From the NCBI GenBank assembly GCA_012295275.1, contig CM022679.1:11174669-11238668 (forward strand): a DNA stretch of 64,000 bases, given 5' to 3'. A program made the position numbers and the translations under genes. Below are positions 27,250 through 37,762 of this stretch, one piece after another (positions within the stretch are counted from its first letter, which is position 1; the number at the start of each line of letters is the position of its first letter). The DNA comes from Chrysomallon squamiferum. Its lineage: Eukaryota; Mollusca; Gastropoda; Neomphalida; Peltospiridae. The notes beneath the pieces were generated by a model. That model saw only the letters and a list, made by a program, of their open reading frames with translations. It made no database searches and was not told the origin of the DNA.

Positions 27250-28089
27250 ATTTCAAAAATGGCAGAAATAAACGAAAATTACATATTTAAACAGCAGAAC
27301 AGTCACATCTTCTTGAAGAAACTAAACAATTTCAAACTTTTAACAACACGTGACTGAATACACACATCACTTCTGGGAATGTTATTTATTTTAATAAACA
27401 GACTGACCAACACCCATCCACCCATCCCCATAAACCTGCTGAAGTAAAGATGCTGACTCACCTGTCTGCTGAATGTCAATCTGAACCACTTGCTGCAATC
27501 GTTCAACCAGGTACGAAATGAGAAACACAACCTAACAGTTCCATCTGCACTGTCCACATGTTGAAAGCAGATACCCAAACCAGATGGCAATCACTCATAA
27601 TGACATAATCATCACTAAAGAAGACTGCAGCTGAAAAACAAACAACTTTATGCAAATAACTATTGAAACAGGTGAGGTATGTAGATTTGGAAACAAATAT
27701 CTGATTAACTAGTTAAATAAACATTAATGTAATCAACACTAAACACTGCAATTGAAATGCAAAACATTATGCAAATAACTGTCAATATATATTACACTGT
27801 ATGTTACAGGTGAAAATAACTGATATAATAAGTATCACTGTAAAAAGATGCAATTTGAACAAAAACAATGTTACAGCAATAACCATCTAAACAGATAAAG
27901 GATAATAACTGCCTTAAAAAACATTATAACTGATAAAATAGTTATTAAACAAAATAAATATAGTACGTGAAAGATTACTTTTAAAATGATTAAACAAACA
28001 ACTGATATCCAAAAATAAAATAATAAATTATTATTTTATCAAGATCAAAGTTCCTGAGATGATAATGAAAGTGTAAAAGTAATTGTTTT

Positions 28090-28091
<2 letters not shown>

Positions 28092-28139
<48 letters not shown>
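28092..28139. repeat. (AC)n microsatellite
   Basis: A 48-bp AC run. Confidence 0.95.
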
Positions 28140-28140
<1 letters not shown>

Positions 28141-29906
28141 ATATACATAATATATTTCACTGCAGTCAAAAGAGCTGAAACAAATGTTATTTTGTTAAAG
28201 AAAAATGACATCCCACCTTAAAACATGATTATAACTATGTAACAAAATGTGCTTCAAGGTGAAACAGCAGAATATATCTTAAAAGTCTAGAATAAGAATA
28301 TCTATTTCATAAACTTAAAATATGCCATCAATAAAAATAACTTTTTAACAGCCAATATAAACAATACCTGTGACAAATGGATCCAGAATAAAGAACACAA
28401 TACACCAATAATTTTTAAAAGAGTAAACAGTATGTCAGGAATAATAAATTACAGTGTATGTAGCTGCATTCAAAATAGAAATGGCTTAAATACAGTAACA
28501 AATGTTCAAGTATTAGTTAAAAATGCAAGTATGTTTAACATAGTTCATAATTTATAAATAGCTTGTTGAAAATCATCTGAACAATGCTAGTGGCAAATAA
28601 TGAATGAGAAGAAAACTGGTAAACAAAGTTTTGAGCATTTAAAATAATTAATAATTTAAAATAATTAATAAGTGAATGCAGTTGAAACTAAAAAAATAAA
28701 ATTAAAAATAAAAATATATATATATAATAAATTATGATTGAAAAGTCTATTTTTCTGTTTAACAATGTTTTTAAAATATTATATTTCAATTCTGTGCAGA
28801 TTTTTGTTTTTTATTATTTTTGGAGCAGTGTGTTTAATTTTGTTTTTGAGAGGGTTGTTAATGTTTTTCCCCATAGACAACAAGTCATTTACTTGTTCAT
28901 GCATTAAGTTTGTTTATTCCAATTTAATTCTGTAGTTGTATTCATCGTATGGGCAAAACCACTTTCATACAAAACAAATATCCCTCTGTGGAATACTATC
29001 AGCATAATACCTGTGATAGTTAAGAAAAACTTGGCTGTGTTTCATAGCTTTTTAACAAACATCACTGACATAATGTCTTTGTGTTAACTACACAAGTATT
29101 TTCTATTGCAAATAACAACAAATACAAATGGTATTGCTTGCCACTTAAGTGATCAAACAGTGACAACAAAGGAATTCAATGTGGATTTAGTCTTCTGTCG
29201 GATATAGAAACAGACAAATTTCAAAATGCCTGAGTTCACTGACTTACAATGATAGAAATACCTCTGGAAGATAAGAATTTTTTCCTATAACCTATCTAGA
29301 CTAAAGATATTTTAGTGTTTCAAATGCATTCTGGAATGTTACAGATATAAACAGAAACAAAAACTAGAGATAGAAAATAGCAGTGTGAAAAAAAAAAAAT
29401 TCAGTATGTGTGTATAGTTCATACTTAAGATATAAATATTTAACAAAATCATGATACAATAAAACCATTTTTGGCATCTTTATGTATTTAATATTTATGT
29501 ATATGTAATATTATGTGCAGTTTAGCATGCAGAATAATACTGGATGTTCACTGCTGGTAATAAAAAAACTGCCCATATAAACATATCCTAAGGCTTCAAA
29601 GCATCACAGCTGGTTGTCTTAGTACTGTTAACAAAACTGTACATATTTCAAAGTAAAATATTTCTTGGTGAAAATATTGATATTTTTCTTGATTTTCACT
29701 GTTTCTGTTGTTTCTGACAGTGTCTGAAATTGTAATAACAATAATAATAATAATAATATCCGCAGAAACTCTCTAAGAAAACTATTTAAGGTACTAAATA
29801 TTCTAAATGAAAAATAACCATTATCTACTGCAAACTTCATTAGCTAAAAAGAAAACAATCATTATATTCATAGAGCCAAAAATTCTAACAAAAATTATGA
29901 TTAATA

Positions 29907-30245
29907 TTTATGGATAACTTTTTCAGTTGATTAACCAGAAATTCTGTCTGAACAAGTCACCACCAATATACCTGTATATAACCACGAATTTTAACTTTAA
30001 ATGAATGACCAAATTCACAGATAACTGTTTTGGTTGATTAACCAGGAAGTCTAACTGAATACAAATACCAGTAGGCCATATCCACAGATAACTATTTAAG
30101 TAGTTCTGAATAGGGAAACATTTTTTTTTACTAATATATTGACACATAACTTACTAGATGTAAGTCAGGAGAAAATGTAACAAAATATCTTGACCGATAT
30201 CCATAGAAAACTGTTTCAGTTGGATGATCAGGAGTTATAACAGAA
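29907..30245. repeat. Diverged repeat copies
   Basis: The motif ATAACTNTTTCAGTTGATTA followed by ACCAGGAAGTCT recurs with changes at about 29910, 30020 and 30205, with a partial copy at 30083. Confidence 0.55.
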
Positions 30246-32959
30246 AACTGTCAGACCTAGAAAGGCAGACACTGACCAATTTCAACTGACTGAGCTAAAT
30301 GACATTAATGAAGCTTGAAACTACTAAGCTTTGAGAAACTGCTCACTTCTTACTGACATCAACCTGTATATTAATCACAACAGTTTGATGCATTTATCCA
30401 AGCATTTTATCTATTATACAGTTAATTTTATTAAAGAGTTTATCTTAATTCAACAATATCTCTGTAATTTATATTGTTAGCTAAAGTGTTGATTTCTTTA
30501 GTGAGATTAGGAACTTTATAGGTGGTTGCTGCTACTGCTTTTGCTTTTTTATTATTTTGTAAATCATGGAAGATAATAGATATTTGTAATAATTATGAAA
30601 GAACCTTTAAATACCATCTTGTTCTTTTTATAATTTTATTTTTATTTTATTTTATTATTTTTTATTTTATTTTGAAAGAATGAATGAAAAAAAAAAAAAA
30701 AAAAAAAAATCAAGATCCAGAAATAATCAATATCTCAGAAACAGTAATTAAAAACCCCACAAACAACACAAAAAAACAAACCAAAAAACCCACAAAATAA
30801 AATGAAATCATAAAGATTATGCTAAAATACCTGATATTTATGTATTCTCAATGAAAAGCCAACATTTTTTTTTTTTTTGAAACCAAACAAAAGATTACCT
30901 CTGTGTTGAATCTAAGAGCTGCTAATGTAAACCCCAAGTTTTTTTTTTTTCTCTCTTCAGTTGAAGTGTTGTAAAAATAAGACAATGAAGTTATTTCAAG
31001 ATAAATGCGAACAGAGTTCTGACTTATCTGCTCAGACAGCTTACAAAGCACTGGACTGTACACGTGTTTGTGTATTTATATACAGAGAGTTGTGGAACAG
31101 CTACATGTAATAGTGCAGGTAGCTTCAAGGTTTGGGAGTGACAAAGCAATTCATCACACAGAACAAATACTTAAACAACCTCACCCTTTCTTTTTATATA
31201 CAACATTTCTTTACAACTAGCCTTCCTTTCCCTTTTTGTTTTATTCTTGCCATGTATCTTTATTTTATTTTTAACTTAAGTTTTCTTTCTTTCATAATTT
31301 ATTTCGTGGTTTCAGTTTTTTCTGCTGTTGTTCAGATTTTCATATTCTTTCTTTTTTTTCTTTTTCTTCTTCTTCTTCTTTTTTTAATACTTTTTGATTT
31401 AAAAAAGAAGAAGAAAAGAGTAGGAAACTGGTCTAAAAAGGTCTGTAGGTAAACATATACTTAAGTGAAGTCAAATATCATTTTTAAGCTACAAGAAAAA
31501 TAAATAAAAATTTGTATTTTTCTTAATATGCTTTATTTCTAGTGCTTATTATAACCATAAAAGAAACAAGAGGAAAGCAGAGACACTGAGTGAGATCAAC
31601 TGACAGACACTTAGAGAAAGTGAAAGAGAGAGAGGAAAGGTATGAGAGAAAAAGAGGAAGTGAGTACAAAGATAGATATTTTTATTAACTGTGTGGGTGT
31701 GATGTTAAAGTGCAGTGTAAATGAAGCATATGAGATTATGTCAAAAAAGAAACAGCCTAATGGAATGTTCACCGATCATGCCGGACTTAAAATGAATAAC
31801 AAAATAACAAAAATTTCTCATAAAAAAAACTTTTTAACAGCTTAACCTCTGGCTAATATTTTAACTTTACCTGACAGTCATCATTCTAAACTCTAGAACC
31901 ATGATTCAACCGACATTAGCAACATTACAGTGACAACTGACATCACACAGAACATTTTTAAAGCAAAGTCTCAGGTTCATGAAAATAAACTCATACATCC
32001 TAATTAATCTCAAATTAAATCTTGTTAAGTAACTGATACTCAGAATCATCAACTGTGCAATGTAAGGTCAATCATTATAGATACAATACAAATGGATGCC
32101 TTGAGGTGTTACAGAGTTCAAAATCAGTTCACTGTCCATCATTTCTCACCTGGCTGACCGCCTTACATGTGACAGGTGCTTTAGAGTATAAACAGTGTAC
32201 CCTGTACGTGGAGAACCACATGTATGTTTCATAACTAGCCTAATCTTTAATATGTAAACAGTAAATACCTACACTGAACAGTCATGACATCTAATATTAT
32301 CACTTTATGTTTCTTTAATAGTTTCAACAAAATATATATATAAAAATGAAATGAAACAAAATAATCTGCTATGAACATTTAGGATAACCATTATTATATA
32401 TTTTTAAAATTTCCAATAAACTGTAAAAAATAACTATCACATTAGACATTTTCAAACAATCTCTTTATTCATTTCTGATTATCATTCCAATTTTCTAAGT
32501 TTCAAAATAAAATATGAAAGAATGATCTGTAAAGCAGTTTTTTTAATACTTGTATCATAATCTTTTGAAAAGTATTTCTGTAATGAATGTACTTATATAA
32601 TAATACTGGTTCATGTGAGGAGGAGTATTTTTATCAAGTTAATAATATTAAGTAAAATTAGGTTTATTTATACCTGGGGCAATGTTTTGAAAAATATGTA
32701 AATCCGTAACTATTTTAAACACACAAATGTATGTCTGAATTATTCATTTACAACATCTGACACATCTAAAATAATTAATCAGATATACAGTAAGAGAATT
32801 TTAACACTATTTATAAAAAATGTACGGAAATTTATTATTTCAAATATCTACTTCACATTATGTATACATGTCAAGTATCTGGTAACCATCTGGCAGTAGA
32901 TATTATTATTATCATTATTATGCTAATTTACTCAAACAAAGATAATTTATTAAGTAACT

Positions 32960-32995
32960 TTATTATTATTGTTGTTGTTGTTATTGTTATTGTTA

Positions 32996-33033
<38 letters not shown>

Positions 33034-33034
33034 T
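32960..33034. repeat. (TTA)n/(TTG)n compound microsatellite
   Basis: A run of TTA, TTG and TTATTG units followed by pure ATT. Confidence 0.92.
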
Positions 33035-33744
33035 TACTTAAACGAGGAAGAAAAATCTGTTGTAAAAATGAAAATATTTTAAATACTTCAGCAAGGTGAC
33101 ATGAGTGCTAAAAAGACGACCTCCTCAGTTCTGCTGTCTCAACGTGATCTTGATCAAATATCAGACACATGAATCATCTCAGTGTGAGAAAAGGTGAGCC
33201 ATGCACCAGCATGATGCAACGACAGTCCTCCACTCACATAATAATAATAATTTTCTTTTTCTTCAGTATGTCTTACCACTCTGAAAGGTTTGCATTGAAT
33301 TAGCTTGTGTAATTACACTGACAACCCTTGGAAGTAGTTTGTGAATTTATGTACAAATTCTTTACCAGTAAATGCAACTGGTTCATTTAGCAATTACATC
33401 AGACAATATTCAAACACATCTGAATAGAGAATACAAATACAAGAATCATGTCAGTAAAAAGAAAGTAATAATATCATTTTTATAGCATGTTGCTCAACTT
33501 TTTTCAACAGATAATTTTTCTTAATAGTGATTTTTATTTATGACTCACTACTTTTAACAAGGCAGGTTCATTTTTATTTAACACAAAAAAGTATAATAAT
33601 AATAATAATAATAACAATAATAAAGTTCTTAAATTTTCCACAAACAAAATGTAAATACAAAGAAAAATATTAAACTAAACTGATTAAAAAAATCAAAACT
33701 GTTAATTTACTAACATTAAAATATAAAAAAAATAATAATAATAA

Positions 33745-33748
33745 AAAA

Positions 33749-33787
<39 letters not shown>

Positions 33788-33788
33788 A
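33745..33788. repeat. (AAAT)n microsatellite
   Basis: About eleven tetranucleotide units. A similar tract lies at about 27219-27250. Confidence 0.93.
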
Positions 33789-34070
33789 ATGAATTAAAAA
33801 TAAATAAATAATACAAAATTTTTGAAAAAGAAAAAACTCACCTTGACACAAAATAATGTTTTGTACATTATTACTATACTTGTAACACAATTTTAGTTTA
33901 AAAGAACTTTGAAGTGCTGTACAATGTATTAAGTCCTGAAGATTCAGGACTAATACATTTTCAACAAAACAACACTTGATTTTACATGTAAGAAAACTTT
34001 CCTTTAAATATTTCTTGAAGCTGTGCAGTATGTGTACAAAGGACTGTTACTGTCTTAATGTTATAGTAAT

Positions 34071-34164
34071 AAACAAGACATTGTATCTGTAACAGTATCA
34101 TTTAAACAAGACATATCTGTAACAGTATCATTTAAACAAGATATTGTATCTGTAACAGTATCAT
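34071..34164. repeat. Tandem repeat, three units of about 30-34 bp
   Basis: The unit AAACAAGACATTGTATCTG then TAACAGTATCATTT is repeated three times. The middle copy lacks a few bases. Confidence 0.85.
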
Positions 34165-35432
34165 CTGGTATTATTATGTCCACAGGCTCTGAGACTGATA
34201 GGAGCATATTTAATTCAGTCTGGATACATTTACTAAATTCTCACCTTTGTCACAGTTTGTGCATCTTTAGATATTCTAGATTTATATAAACTAATATTAC
34301 AAAGTCAGCTGTAAGTACCATGGACTCACACAAAGGTCTTTTCCTGCCTTATCAGTACCTTATGATATATTAAATAATTGACAAACTCTAACAATACAAT
34401 CTGTATAGTAAGGCCGTTGTTATCAGTGGGTTATCAGTGTTTACCTGTGAATACCATCAAGTTTGTTATCATAAAAACTGCATGGCATCTTATGAAATAC
34501 CAAACATTTTACATTTGTAATTTGTTTCTTTAGAGAAAAACACTATGTAGCTGTAGTTATACAGAAAAATATTATAAGAAGAAAGAAGTATTAAATGCAA
34601 AATATAAGAAAAGTTTTTATAACATGCCAAAGAATGCAATAGATAAACTCAGTATAGTATTGTACATTTTATACAGCTCATACACAATTAAAAAATATTA
34701 CTTTATGTACCACAAACAATGAATTAAAAAAATATATATATAAAAATAATGTAGCTTAGCATGCTATACACCAATGAAATTGTATTTAAAAAAATTTAAA
34801 TTTCATGTTAGAAATTCCTGAAAAAAAAATCATAAGAATATACACTGACAAAAGATTTATGAACTGATGTTAAATACAAATAAAAAATATATTTTTCTAG
34901 CTACTTAATAGTATTACAGAAAGACAAGTTTCACTAAATTATGTTTATTATCAAAATTTAGCATTAAAATATTTTATCAATATCATGAATATGTCTATCA
35001 GTTATATTTAAAATATTTTTTAATAATGAAAATTCAGTTTTGGATTTAGTGTTAACTGATGCATTCAGTTTATCAAACAATCTAAATTTTACTGTAAGAG
35101 TACATCTATTTTTAACAATTCCTATCTTTTTCAGATTAAATAGATTTTTTTTTTTTTTTTTTTTTGGGGGTAGCAAAATACTACTATAATCATGTGAGCA
35201 ATTAGAAAAGTTTAATAAAATGTAAAAACAAGTTCCTAGTTTATAAAAATGCAATATTATTAAACCCCAAAAAAGAATGAAATAGAAAATGGTTTTAAAA
35301 TAATAAAAATTAACTTTTAACAGTATTTGACAACAATATTAACTGAAGATTTAAAAATAAATACATGATAAAATTCTTTAGGATAAAAAAAAAAATATAT
35401 ATTTTTCGTTATTGTTATTACTATTTTAAAAT

Positions 35433-35433
<1 letters not shown>

Positions 35434-35492
<59 letters not shown>
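35434..35492. repeat. (AAT)n microsatellite
   Basis: About 59 bp of uninterrupted AAT units. Confidence 0.95.
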
Positions 35493-35493
<1 letters not shown>

Positions 35494-36469
35494 CAATTTA
35501 TTAACAAAACAAAATGTAAATAAATAAAGGAAATGGCACATTCTATAAACATTTTTACTGGTTTGTTACATATGTTATTTTTTCATTTTATTGTGATAAT
35601 TAGCTATCTCAGTAACTGAGTGTCATTATCTGTATCACATGATTAGCCATCTGATGAAGGTACGCATCACTGACAGTGACATTATCATTTTATATAATAT
35701 CATTTGGGAATTATTTAAAAAGAAATACTTACGTAATGTTATTCCCATCACTAAATTAAATGAACCATATAGAGTCAGCAGTCTTTTTTTGAGGATGAGA
35801 GTATAAATTTACAACAAAGACATCAGCAGTTACGAAGTTAGAACATTAATTTTGACATACAGTATACACTAATCACACTGTGTGCTGCGCTTTTTTCTTT
35901 CAGTGCCAGTCAATAATTATCTACCATTTACTATAAAGATCAGCAAATTACTACTTTTAAATCAAAATGATATCTTGTCAAATTAAGTTATCTATGAAAA
36001 GATACAGTAATGGTGTGGTTAACCGGCAAGATAATTACTAAAATCGAAAGAAAGTACATATAATACGATGCATCAAAGTGAAGGGAAGTGATAATTGCAC
36101 CAGTTAATGAAGATAAAAAAAAAAAGTTTTGACCTATTTATCCTATAAATAAAAGAAGCTAAGATAGCATTATATTTATATAAATCTAATATTTACAAAT
36201 AACATAATTCATTACTGACTTGTTAATTTTTGTTTGTTTATTTTTCAATTAAGTAATTATTTTTTGATAAAATTCCATTTGTGATTCTTTGTGGCAGCAT
36301 CCGTTGATTCACATCTGTATTTAAATAAACACTAGTGCAGACATGGAACCAAATAAAACTGTATAAAAGCCAGCTGGAAAATATAATAAGTAATAATAAG
36401 TAAAGAAAAATAAAGAAAAATCTTAAATAAATATTAGTGTAAATTATGGAGAAAAATACTCATGTTTTC

Positions 36470-36558
36470 TGCGAAGCTGTAATAAATCTAATATGGCAGC
36501 GTCCATGGTATTTGAGTTTTAATCTGCGATTTCTTTGATTTGAGGAATTTTAAAGACG
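36470..36558 (+). promoter_or_regulatory. Candidate COQ7 first-exon / start-site region
   Basis: The block around 36490 carries AATATGGCAGC, resembling the YY1-type AAGATGGCGGC element found just downstream of start sites of housekeeping genes. A possible donor GACG|GTAATA follows at 36558/36559. The acceptor at 37545 shows that a 5' exon must exist. That it is this one is inference. Confidence 0.25.
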
Positions 36559-37576
36559 GTAATACACTTTATTTCTTCTTTTTTTAAAATAAAATTACCA
36601 TTACAGATTCTAAGACAGTATGCATATATTTTAATTTTAAGATTTTAGAATGGATAATCGTGTAACAACTCAACGGTTACAAACTCAGGTTCACATGCAA
36701 TAACAAATAATATATCATTATATGTATTTGTATGATATTATAAGCGACCTGAGTTACGTGAGTACCTCGAAACAAAATCATCTCTTATTTTAATGATACT
36801 GTCATAGGCATTAGAAGAAATATATTGTAGTATTTGGTTATTTATTGTATATTGTAAGTTATATCTGTATTCACTCAAACAATAGTTTATTATTTAAACG
36901 ACCTTCTTTAAATTATTGCTCACCCTGTTACAAAATATCAACAAAGACTGAGCCTTCAGTTATACCTACTATCATACTGTAAGTATACGATATTGAAAAC
37001 AAATAATAAACATGTTGTTTTAATTGATTTTGAAGTTAACTAATTAAAAATTTACATTGTTAAAATACATATACCGTCATCAGACACTGCAATTATTAAT
37101 TTGGTGTATTCAAAATGTAGCAGGAAGAATGCAAAATAATTAAATATTTACAATATATTGTTGTTTTAGACAGTACATTAACATACTGATTAAAAGTTAT
37201 TGTAATATTATTTTTCTTAAATTATTCAAGCATTAACTAATTTGTTAAAGCATTGAATACAGCATACTGAATAGTTTAAATACCAATTTACCAACTTTCA
37301 AATACAGATAATTAAATTTTAACATTAACAGTTTATTCATTATTTAAAATGAAAATGTTTTTTTGTTACCAAAGACTTTTTATTTCAAAAGAAAAATATA
37401 ATAGGTATCTGAAACAAATAAGGAAAACACATAATTATATACCTTATATATTTTCATTATTTAATATAATACTGTGAATATAATATTTATTTATACATTT
37501 AATTTTTATTTAATTTTAACTTTAATGTTTTTTTTAAATTTTCAGGTATTGTTTTAAAAAACAGTTTTCTGTCAAA

Positions 37577-37762
37577 ATGTCCCGTGTTCTTGCTACTAAG
37601 GTGTGTCAGCGTGGAGTGTCGTACAGTGTCAGGGATGCCAAGCGACGTGCTATGTTAGACAGAATTATTCGAGTAGACCAGGCTGGAGAATTTGGTGCTG
37701 ACAGAATTTATGCTGGACAGTTAGCGATTCTGGGAAATTCATCAGTTGGCCCAGTTATCAAG
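37577..37762 (+). CDS. COQ7: COQ7 exon 1 (first coding)
   Basis: Codes residues 1-62, from MSRVLATK to VGPVIK. It holds the first iron ligand E38 and ends in phase 0 at AAG|GTGAGG. Confidence 0.93.

Larger units (their letters stand above)
18831..37538. other. Gene-poor interval between the SOCS-box gene and COQ7
   Basis: A+T-rich DNA with many simple repeats. Base-balanced islands at about 21930-22470, 27420-27600, 32100-32220 and 33090-33240 carry short open frames or good splice-site matches but no recognised protein. No gene model is supported. Confidence 0.6.
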
